From Bacteroides luhongzhouii (GTDB taxonomy: Bacteria > Bacteroidota > Bacteroidia > Bacteroidales > Bacteroidaceae): a stretch of DNA of 64,000 bases. The position numbers and the translations under genes were made by a program. The stretch spans positions 2,666,001 through 2,730,000 of the forward strand of contig NZ_CP059973.1 of the NCBI RefSeq assembly GCF_009193295.2, in the 5' to 3' direction. Positions 56,649-64,000 of this stretch are shown one piece after another (the stretch's first letter is position 1; every line of letters begins with the position of its first letter). Under the pieces are notes generated by a model. It was not told the DNA's origin. It did not search any database and saw only the letters and a program-made list of their open reading frames with translations.

Positions 56649-58961
56649 ATGAGAAAATATATACTTTTATTTTGTATGGTAATCTTTTCTATTTCACTAT
56701 TTGCACAACTGAAAATACAGGGGCATCTGATAGATGAAAAGAAACAAGATTTGATAGCGGCAACTATACGCTGCTATATAAATGATACGCTTTTAGTGAT
56801 AGGAGGAGTTACAAATAGTAAAGGAGAATTTGAACTCAAACTTCCGTGTACAGAGCAAAAATACAAGTTGTTAATTAGTTATTTAGGTTATAAAGAAACT
56901 ACTCTAGTCCTGAATCCGACCAAAGAAACTCTGATTCGTTTAGGAGAAATAATGATGGATAAGACAGTGGTACAGATACAGGAAGTTACTGTTCTAGCCC
57001 AAAACCGGATAAATACTGAAGACAAAATAATGGTATTCCCTACTCGCGAGCAGTTACGACATTCTTATGACGGATATAGTGCTTTGCGCATGTTAATGAT
57101 TCCAGGGCTGGAAGCTGACCCGCGAAGTGCAACTATCTCTTATCATAGAGAAAGCGTACTATTGTGTATTGACGGACATGAGGCAACACGGGAAGAGGTG
57201 CAGAATCTAAACCCAAAAGATATTAAACGTGTAGATTTTTATTCTCAAGGTCGTCCCGATTACCCAGAAGCTTCTACTATATTAGATTATATACTTAAAG
57301 AACGGGATTACTTAGGAACAATCGCTTTAAACGCAAGGCATCAATTGAACAAACCAACAGGAAGTGGACGAGGAACTGCCCAGTATTTTGAAGGAAAATC
57401 AGAATGGGCAGTTTCAGTATCAGACAGTTATACTCATTTTAGAAATCATGACGAGGGATATACTGAAACCCTTTATCATTTCCCTAACGAAACCATTGTC
57501 CGGACAGATGATGAACTACCCTCATTGGATAATAACAACAATTTAAAAACTTATCTGAACTATATATATAAAGATAAGTTGCAAACATTTTATTCTTCTT
57601 TACGGATGAATAGGAGTATGTCCGAAAATGACAACTGGAACCGACAACGATATAATAATACATCTGCTGTTCTCGTGAAGCAAGAATATAAACATTCTGT
57701 TAGGTTGAATCCGGCTTTACAATTACGCTATAATCGTACTCTTCCCAAAAGGCAGGGACTTCGACTTGAGTTGTATGGAAGTTATGGAAACAACGATTAC
57801 AATCGGTGGTATGAGCAGTGTACAGATGAAGTTGTCATGTCTTCTTATGCCAATGCTACTGCCGAAGATAGTTGGTATGGAAAACTTAATTGTAACTATA
57901 GTAAAAGTTTTAAAAATAAATCATCCGTCAATTTGACTCTAAATCAGAATTTTACGCATACGAACAACTTAAATACAAAAGAGGGGAAAAATTCGGAGAT
58001 CTTTTTAAATAAAGGTAATACCAGTTTTTATGCTACATATAATTATCGCATTAAGAAGAAATTTAATCTACAAGCTAGCATTGCTGAACATTTATCGTAT
58101 ACAACGACGAATGGAAATCATGTGTTCAGTTCTTTTTTCATACCTTCATTGAAACTCTCCTATCTTCATAAGGGACATTCGTTGAAGTTGACAGGAACTG
58201 TCCGCAGCACAGAAACCAGTATTTCAAATCGTACCAATTATGAATATAGAAGAAATGAGTACGAGATGTTTGTAGGAAACCCAGAATTAAAAGACTATTT
58301 GTTATATAATGCAGGATTGAATTATACTTGGACTGTAAATTCAAAATGGACAATACTTTCTTATGCTAGTTTGTACACAAGTAATCAACAAGCTTATGGA
58401 TTATATTATTATGATGACAAACGAAAAATGTTTGTATATCAAAATTTTAATGGAGGGAAATGCGTGCAACAGCATTACGAGTTGGGTATACAATACGATC
58501 TTATTCCTCAAACCTTTAGTATTAGAACGGTACTAATTTATGATAATGCAAATGTAACATTATGGAAAGAGCTTATTCATAATGATCTGTGGGGTACTTG
58601 TTCTCTTTACTACATGCGAAATGGTTGGAGTTTCGATATAAGATATATGTCACCTGTAAATTTTATGAATTATGATTCTGGGCTTAAAGGGCACTTACCC
58701 GGCAAGCTGGGATTCGGTGGAAGTTATAGCATTAATAACTGGAATATTGATTTACATATGCAAACACCGTATAAGGCAGTATCTAAGGGATGCCTTCAGC
58801 AAATTGGCTATGAAAGAAGAAGTGAAAGCCGAACACCTCGCGTCAGCGATCATGTGATTAGCTTATCGGTAAATTATCGTTTCACTTTTGGAAAGAAAAA
58901 ACATAAATTCGATAACTCGGTTATACAAGATACGAATCAGTCAATTATATCAAGCGATTAA
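56649..58961 (+). CDS. Outer-membrane beta-barrel protein with carboxypeptidase-like N-domain
   Basis: The 770-residue protein has a signal peptide ending near LFAQ, a carboxypeptidase-regulatory-like domain (about 22-105), a plug-like region with RVDFYSQGRPDYPEA near residue 200, and a long beta-barrel of the OMP_b-brl_3 type (about 300-750). It looks like a TonB-dependent-receptor relative without a SusD partner. The last residues do not end in the classic aromatic amino acid but in a soluble-looking tail. Next to a peptide precursor it may move the peptide across the outer membrane or be its target or immunity partner; this is inference. The ATG at 56649 is preferred to an upstream TTG. 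Confidence 0.82.
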   Translation: MRKYILLFCMVIFSISLFAQLKIQGHLIDEKKQDLIAATIRCYINDTLLVIGGVTNSKGEFELKLPCTEQKYKLLISYLGYKETTLVLNPTKETLIRLGEIMMDKTVVQIQEVTVLAQNRINTEDKIMVFPTREQLRHSYDGYSALRMLMIPGLEADPRSATISYHRESVLLCIDGHEATREEVQNLNPKDIKRVDFYSQGRPDYPEASTILDYILKERDYLGTIALNARHQLNKPTGSGRGTAQYFEGKSEWAVSVSDSYTHFRNHDEGYTETLYHFPNETIVRTDDELPSLDNNNNLKTYLNYIYKDKLQTFYSSLRMNRSMSENDNWNRQRYNNTSAVLVKQEYKHSVRLNPALQLRYNRTLPKRQGLRLELYGSYGNNDYNRWYEQCTDEVVMSSYANATAEDSWYGKLNCNYSKSFKNKSSVNLTLNQNFTHTNNLNTKEGKNSEIFLNKGNTSFYATYNYRIKKKFNLQASIAEHLSYTTTNGNHVFSSFFIPSLKLSYLHKGHSLKLTGTVRSTETSISNRTNYEYRRNEYEMFVGNPELKDYLLYNAGLNYTWTVNSKWTILSYASLYTSNQQAYGLYYYDDKRKMFVYQNFNGGKCVQQHYELGIQYDLIPQTFSIRTVLIYDNANVTLWKELIHNDLWGTCSLYYMRNGWSFDIRYMSPVNFMNYDSGLKGHLPGKLGFGGSYSINNWNIDLHMQTPYKAVSKGCLQQIGYERRSESRTPRVSDHVISLSVNYRFTFGKKKHKFDNSVIQDTNQSIISSD

Positions 58962-58971
58962 AACGAAGCAA

Positions 58972-60165
58972 ATGAATTTACAAGAGATAGAAATCCGGCC
59001 ATTTTCAACTTCTTCCCTTCATGAAACCTTTCTTATGGAGGTTTCGGGACGTTTCTTTGAAATAGGTAAAGATGTGGCTGAACTTCTGACCTACTTTAAA
59101 TGTAACGGTTGTGAAGAAGCAAGTATTGAAGAATATTCTAAACAAAATGGAAAGTTTTCGAAAGAGGAGATTTTGACGTTTTTAAATGATTTTGCTAAGA
59201 AGTTGGAAAAAGAGAGCGAACTTCCTAACAAAAGAAAGTCTTTTCTGTATAATAGAGAACTCATATCAGCGAATGTCATCAACAAATGTTCCTCGTTGTT
59301 AGCTCCTTTATTTAATAAATGGTTCATATTGTTCGTCATATTATTTTTTATAGCTTTGGATGTTCTCTACTTTATAGAATACAGTACAATAGGTAAAGAA
59401 CACCTAAATTTGAATATTTATATTTTAAGCGGATTACTATTCTTTTTTATTCTTTCTTCTCTTTTTCACGAGTTAGGACATGCTTCAGCTTGTCGCTATT
59501 TTGATATTTCTCATGGAGGGATCGGGCTTGGATTGTACATTAATATACCAGTCTTTTATACAGATGTATCAAGCGTCTGGAAACTTCCAAGAAAAAAAAG
59601 ATGTATTGTTAATGTTGGAGGAGTCTATTTCCAGATATTACTTTTGATTCCATTTTTGGTAATTTATTTATATTCTCAAAGTAGTTTATTGAGCTATATC
59701 ATATTGATTATGAATTTCAATTTCCTACTCACACTAAATCCATTCTTTAAATTCGATGGATATTGGATTATGACAGATGTTTTAGGTGTTGCCAATTTAC
59801 GTCAAAAAGGAAAAGAATGGATGCTGTATATGATAAACAAATTTAGGCATAAAAATACTAATAAAGTTCCTTACTTAATGTCACTCTCCAAAGGAGCAAA
59901 AATAGCATTGGTTATCTATACAATAGTGGTAAACTTCTTTTTCGGATTTTATTTCTTGTACATGCTACCACTTTTTTTTATCAGATTCTATCATACTTTC
60001 CCTGAAAGGATTGAACTATTATTAATGAATCTGTCATATCATCAAATGCCAAATTGGGGGAATCTGCAACAGTGTATTTTACAAATAGTGTTTTTGTTTT
60101 TCTTTCTTTATATGCTGTATAGAATGTTGAGTCCGTTATTAAGAAAAATAATATGGAAAAAATAA
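58972..60165 (+). CDS. PqqD-like domain fused to M50-type membrane metalloprotease
   Basis: The 397-residue protein starts with a PqqD-like peptide-recognition domain (about 1-85, with GRFFEIGKDVAELLTYF and a winged-helix-like EEILTFLNDFAKKLE). A multi-pass membrane region follows with HELGH at 166-170 (zinc ligands) and NPFFKFDGYW (D262), the second metal motif of site-2-protease-like M50 proteins. Such fusions occur in RiPP loci, where the PqqD part binds the leader. It probably cleaves the modified precursor in or at the membrane. A longer frame from 58888 would overlap the previous gene, so the ATG at 58972 was chosen. Its stop codon overlaps the next start as TAATG. Confidence 0.87.
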   Translation: MNLQEIEIRPFSTSSLHETFLMEVSGRFFEIGKDVAELLTYFKCNGCEEASIEEYSKQNGKFSKEEILTFLNDFAKKLEKESELPNKRKSFLYNRELISANVINKCSSLLAPLFNKWFILFVILFFIALDVLYFIEYSTIGKEHLNLNIYILSGLLFFFILSSLFHELGHASACRYFDISHGGIGLGLYINIPVFYTDVSSVWKLPRKKRCIVNVGGVYFQILLLIPFLVIYLYSQSSLLSYIILIMNFNFLLTLNPFFKFDGYWIMTDVLGVANLRQKGKEWMLYMINKFRHKNTNKVPYLMSLSKGAKIALVIYTIVVNFFFGFYFLYMLPLFFIRFYHTFPERIELLLMNLSYHQMPNWGNLQQCILQIVFLFFFLYMLYRMLSPLLRKIIWKK

Positions 60166-62162
60166 TGAATAGAATAGCTTGTTGTTTGTTGGTTTTTATG
60201 TTTCTTATGCGTTTTTTCTACGTACAAGATCCATACTTTATCTGTACTTTTCTTTTGGTTATTTGCCTTACTGTCTGTTTAACTAGGCAAATGATAAAAC
60301 TGACTATCATTGATTTATGTTTGCTCCTTTTATGGGCATATATAGGGATAGGACCTACTGTTAATTTCGCAGGGAGTGCGTATTCTTTTATTACACTCAC
60401 ATCAAATATCCTGTATTACTTTCTTTTGAGGTATATTATCACATACGATAAGAAAGGAGAACAGTCATTGCTATCATCATTTACCGTTTGTATTGCTGTC
60501 TTATCCGCATTAGCCTTTTATTCTTTTTATCTTTTCTGTGTGTCAGTGCATGAAATGGGTTTTAGTTCTCTTTATGATTTCAGATTTTTATATAAACCAT
60601 TGGGAGTACCCAATAATGAATGGAGTAGCCTTCAATGGTTGTTTGGCGGGATTATAACGGCTGTCTATATTTATAGTGAGAATAAAATAATAAAAGGTAT
60701 AGCTTTACTATCAGGTGCAATAATCTTATGTTTGGCTTTGGTTTCATTCTCACGAGGTATTTATCTTGCAGGTATTGTTTTCATCATATTGTTAATTGTG
60801 CTGGAACGTAGGAAACTATTCGAAAGGAAAAAGATAATTATTGGTGAAGGTTATTGTTTGTTAGTACTAGTTGTTGTTTGCCTTTATTCTACAGAAATAA
60901 AAAAAACACTTCATGGAAATGAGACTGTATCCCAACAGCGTAGTACGAAAAGCCGAATAAATACCTTCCAATTAACAACGGATGTCTTGAAAGAATATCC
61001 TTTTGGAGTGGGACTCAACAATTACACATTGGCAAAGGACTATTATTTGCATGGAGAAAAAAGGGTTGACTCTTATACTTCATACGCTGCGAATTCATTT
61101 TTTAAGATAGGCATTGAAGGCGGATATGCCGGTCTGATATTTTATATATTATTTCTTTTATCCATAGTTTACTACTTAGTGAAGGCGAAGAAGCGTAATT
61201 TGTGGCTATTATTTCTTTTTCTGTTCGCCTTTTTTCTTCGGGAACAAACATTTTCTACATTCTTTGATTCCAGTAGTGTCCGATTATCAGCTTTGATATT
61301 AATCGCTTTCCTGCAAAAAGAAGAAATAGTGATTGTGCAACGATCGAATATAAAGATTTTAGCTGCTATACCTTGTTTGGCATGGATATGTGTATTTTAT
61401 ATTTTTAGATATAATTGTAACGTTAATCATGATGTTGCAAGATTAGTTAATCAGTCTATGGCTTATCGAAAGGCTAATATACCAAAGGCGTTGACATGTA
61501 TAAAGCAAGCCCAATTAAAAAATCCCTTAGATGTTCATCTGGCTTATTATGAATATTGCTGGTCAGAAAAAGAAAATGCAGTTCACAACGAAGATAAACT
61601 TAGAAAAATGACGGAACTCTATCCTGACAAATTATTGTTCCGGTGGACACTATATGAGCAATATAAACAACAGCATCAGTTAGAGAACGCTGCAACTGAA
61701 TTAAGATCTTGTATCTTACAAAATCCTCGAATTCTTGGGACTTCTTTTTGGAAAGAACTTAATGAACAAGAACCTGGATTCGCAGAGCTGGTAGTAGGCA
61801 GATTATTAAAAGAAAAACAGGAAAAGCCTTTAAATGTAATAGAATTAGCTAAATGGGGAAGTATAGCTTTACAATTAGGAAAAAACGATTTAGCACTGTC
61901 CTATTTGAATGAAGTTAGCAAACAATTACCCAACCTATCCCGGGTATGGTTTAATTTAGCTTCCATATTGGAGAAAGAGGGAAAATTAGAACAAGCTAGT
62001 CTGTACCGACAAAGAGGGAGTATAATGGAATTAGGTGTTTTTTCTAAAGACAGAAGTTATATGCCTCCCGTAGAGCAAGATATAAATAAAATAATCAATG
62101 AGCAATACTCTTTTTTATTTAATCTGTGGTATAATGAAAATTTGAAGAATGAAATAGAATAA
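60165..62162 (+). CDS. O-antigen-ligase-like membrane protein with TPR-type C-terminus
   Basis: The 665-residue protein has about ten or more membrane segments in the first 430 residues. A Wzy/WaaL-like central region contains SFSRGIYLAGIVFIILL and a long periplasmic loop ending FKIGIEGGYAG. The C-terminal 200 residues (about 440-640) are hydrophilic helical repeats like TPRs. Proteins of this fold transfer glycans to lipids or proteins, so glycosylation of the peptide or of an outer-membrane partner is possible. The HNxxL motif of classical ligases is not clear. An ATG at 60153 is an alternative start; translation coupling by TAATG favours 60165. Confidence 0.7.
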   Translation: MNRIACCLLVFMFLMRFFYVQDPYFICTFLLVICLTVCLTRQMIKLTIIDLCLLLLWAYIGIGPTVNFAGSAYSFITLTSNILYYFLLRYIITYDKKGEQSLLSSFTVCIAVLSALAFYSFYLFCVSVHEMGFSSLYDFRFLYKPLGVPNNEWSSLQWLFGGIITAVYIYSENKIIKGIALLSGAIILCLALVSFSRGIYLAGIVFIILLIVLERRKLFERKKIIIGEGYCLLVLVVVCLYSTEIKKTLHGNETVSQQRSTKSRINTFQLTTDVLKEYPFGVGLNNYTLAKDYYLHGEKRVDSYTSYAANSFFKIGIEGGYAGLIFYILFLLSIVYYLVKAKKRNLWLLFLFLFAFFLREQTFSTFFDSSSVRLSALILIAFLQKEEIVIVQRSNIKILAAIPCLAWICVFYIFRYNCNVNHDVARLVNQSMAYRKANIPKALTCIKQAQLKNPLDVHLAYYEYCWSEKENAVHNEDKLRKMTELYPDKLLFRWTLYEQYKQQHQLENAATELRSCILQNPRILGTSFWKELNEQEPGFAELVVGRLLKEKQEKPLNVIELAKWGSIALQLGKNDLALSYLNEVSKQLPNLSRVWFNLASILEKEGKLEQASLYRQRGSIMELGVFSKDRSYMPPVEQDINKIINEQYSFLFNLWYNENLKNEIE

Positions 62163-62166
62163 AGAT

Positions 62167-64000
62167 ATGAAAGCGTTGATGAAAATAAGTTTTTTGCTTC
62201 TCGGCGTTACTGTTATTTGCTGGGGAGTATATTTCTACTCTGGAAATAGGATTATCACACGGAAAGTTTTAGCACATTATCAAAATGATTCATTGAAATT
62301 AGCGGCAGCAACATTATTGTTGGATAATATAGGTGACAAATTTGCTTATTGTAAAGAGGATATTGAACGTTATGACACGATTTTTGCACTTTATGATGAA
62401 TTAAATAAAAAAGGAGAAACCTCATCAGAACCAGAACTGGCAAAAAAATGTTGGCATACCTTAATTCAGACTTATGGGAAAATGAAACCTTCACTATTTG
62501 AACGTGAATATGATAGGAAAACTTTATCTGCATCTTTTTTAATAGATAATATTGATGTGGCTTTTGAAGCATGGCAAACAGCCCCTAATTTTATCACGCG
62601 TGATTTTAATCTATTCTGCAGATACGTATTGCCTTATCGGGTTGGCAATGAGCCAATAGAGCCGGAGCGAAGAAAACAATTCGAGGAATTGCGTTCTCTA
62701 AGAGATTCTATGTTTGACGAAAGTCGGATTATAAAAGATCTATATCACGAATTTGTCAAAGTACGTAAATACCAAAATAGTAAGCAAATGTGGAATTATG
62801 CGATATCTTTAACTAAATCTCAATTAGAAAAAACTCGTAGAGGATCATGTCGTCATTTTTGTGAGTATTATGTGGCAGCTTTACGTGCTTGTGGCATTCC
62901 TGCAACAATAGATTATGTTAATTGTTGGGGGAACAGAGCTGGTGGACATGAATGGGTGGCAGTTCTAAAGGATAGTGGAGCATTTCTTGCTTTTGACGCA
63001 TTAGATCGAAAGAAAATGAAATTGGCTTATAAACCAGCAAAAATTTATCGGCAAACTTTTGAAACACAGGTTATTGATGGGGATGCGAGAAAATATGTTC
63101 CTGACTATATGCTAAATCCAAATCGCATGGATGTCTCACATCTTTATTTTAATACCTATGATGTGGAGATAAAGGGCAGTGATATGAAACAATATAAGAA
63201 CTATCCATATGGGGTTATTTGTGTGTTTGATAATAAGAAATGGGTACCTGTTGATTTTGGTAAGGTGACTGATGGGGTATTTCATTTTCAAAATATGATA
63301 GGCGATGTATGTTATATGGCTGGTTTTTATGTTAATGGAACTTTTATTTCGGCTACAGAGCCGTTTGTTCTAACCAAAAGTGGTGAAGTAAAATTGATTC
63401 AATGTTACACAAAAAATCATGTAGATATGCGGTTGGTTCGTAAATACCCGAAATTCACACGCATTTCTTCTTTTAGGAAAGGACTATTGGGCTCTAAAAT
63501 AGAAGTATCAGATGATAGAGAATTCTCTTCAGGCAGGACTTTGATAACAATTGATGAATTAGGGAATGAAGATATTTTTGATTCAACCGTAACAGTGAAT
63601 AGACCATACAGGTATGTGCGATTAGTTTTTGATGAACAGAAAGAAGGTAATTTGGCTGAAATAGAATTTTATGGGAAGAAGAGAGGGACAAATGTTGAAG
63701 TTCTATTGACAGGTGGATTTAGCGGAGAACCAATAAAGCAAACTAAAACAAATTGGACGATGGCTTTGGATCGGAGTTTTGATACTTATTTTAAGAAGAA
63801 TAAAGGAGAAAAAGGTAATATTTGTTTAGATTTAGGAAAGGATAATTCATATGAGATAACGCGCGTAAGATATGTTCCTCAAACAGATTCTAACTTTATA
63901 GTTCCGGGAAATCAATATCGTTTGGAATATTGGGACAATTCTTCTTGGAAATTTTTTGGAGAACAGATTGCTACCGATTTTAGTTTAAATTTTTCAAATG
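62167..64000 (+). CDS. Transglutaminase-like protein with discoidin-like domains (cut by window end)
   Basis: The reading frame is open from 62167 to the window end (611 codons). A signal anchor (about 4-25) is followed by a helical region and a transglutaminase-like core with the complete triad C228 in RGSCRHFCEYY, H261 in GGHEWV and D277 in AFDA. From about residue 445 on, beta-sandwich segments resembling F5/8-type C domains appear, including NRPYRYVRLVF and GNICLDLGK. Such proteins sit in the periplasm or on the surface and may crosslink, hydrolyse or bind peptides or glycans. It starts 4 bases after the ligase-like gene, so it belongs to the same operon. Confidence 0.8.
   Translation, partial: MKALMKISFLLLGVTVICWGVYFYSGNRIITRKVLAHYQNDSLKLAAATLLLDNIGDKFAYCKEDIERYDTIFALYDELNKKGETSSEPELAKKCWHTLIQTYGKMKPSLFEREYDRKTLSASFLIDNIDVAFEAWQTAPNFITRDFNLFCRYVLPYRVGNEPIEPERRKQFEELRSLRDSMFDESRIIKDLYHEFVKVRKYQNSKQMWNYAISLTKSQLEKTRRGSCRHFCEYYVAALRACGIPATIDYVNCWGNRAGGHEWVAVLKDSGAFLAFDALDRKKMKLAYKPAKIYRQTFETQVIDGDARKYVPDYMLNPNRMDVSHLYFNTYDVEIKGSDMKQYKNYPYGVICVFDNKKWVPVDFGKVTDGVFHFQNMIGDVCYMAGFYVNGTFISATEPFVLTKSGEVKLIQCYTKNHVDMRLVRKYPKFTRISSFRKGLLGSKIEVSDDREFSSGRTLITIDELGNEDIFDSTVTVNRPYRYVRLVFDEQKEGNLAEIEFYGKKRGTNVEVLLTGGFSGEPIKQTKTNWTMALDRSFDTYFKKNKGEKGNICLDLGKDNSYEITRVRYVPQTDSNFIVPGNQYRLEYWDNSSWKFFGEQIATDFSLNFSN

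Noticed and set aside
1..64000. tRNA, rRNA, CRISPR array, prophage or conjugative element
   Set aside because: No cloverleaf-like sequence, regular spaced repeat, integrase, phage or transfer gene was found on either strand; the only mobile element is the degraded insertion sequence.

Overview
The window looks like a Bacteroides chromosome, close to the B. thetaiotaomicron/B. ovatus group. The signs are SusC/SusD pairs, a hybrid two-component sensor (HTCS), Bacteroidetes-type promoters (TTTG, about 19 bases, TAnnTTTG) and a dense set of secreted pectin enzymes. From memory, the gene content resembles the rhamnogalacturonan-I (RG-I) utilisation locus around BT4145-BT4183 of B. thetaiotaomicron; I could not run a search to confirm this.

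Positions 1-54400 are one large RG-I polysaccharide utilisation locus. The left arm (113-16716) holds side-chain and backbone enzymes: a GH2 (minus), a tandem GH43, a GH42 beta-galactosidase, a broken GH28, an SGNH esterase, a degraded insertion sequence, a double-domain CE12 acetylesterase and a GH105 (both minus), a PL11 with an internal deletion, and a GH105 remnant fused to the end of an L-rhamnose mutarotase gene. The centre (16945-26137) holds the HTCS regulator and a minus-strand PL11-GH2 operon. The right arm (26449-54382) holds a GH28, an esterase-GH105 fusion, a PL1-like pectate lyase, two SusC/SusD pairs interleaved with three fasciclin-domain lipoproteins, two large six-hairpin-type proteins of unknown specificity, and a last GH28. 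The expected scheme is this: surface lyases and esterases cut RG-I, SusC/D import oligosaccharides, PL11/GH28/GH105 dismantle the backbone in the periplasm, GH2/GH42/GH43 remove galactose and arabinose, and the HTCS senses a breakdown product. Several promoters of the locus share a short motif placed 36-37 bases upstream of the -7 element, which may be the HTCS operator.

At about 54400 the sequence becomes visibly AT-richer and the gene types change completely. Positions 54415-64000 carry a small HTH-like regulator, a radical SAM/SPASM enzyme, an 80-residue peptide with a seven-cysteine CXXX/CxxH tail, an outer-membrane beta-barrel protein, a PqqD-like domain fused to an M50-type membrane protease, an O-antigen-ligase-like membrane protein with TPR repeats, and a transglutaminase-like protein cut off by the window end. 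I read this as an uncharacterised ribosomally made, post-translationally modified peptide (RiPP) cluster. It is the most interesting part of the window.

The stretch 7480-16720 shows repeated gene decay: a GH28 with three lesions, a PL11 with a 54-residue deletion, a GH105/mutarotase chimera with a nonsense codon, and an insertion sequence remnant. No tRNA, rRNA or CRISPR array was seen.
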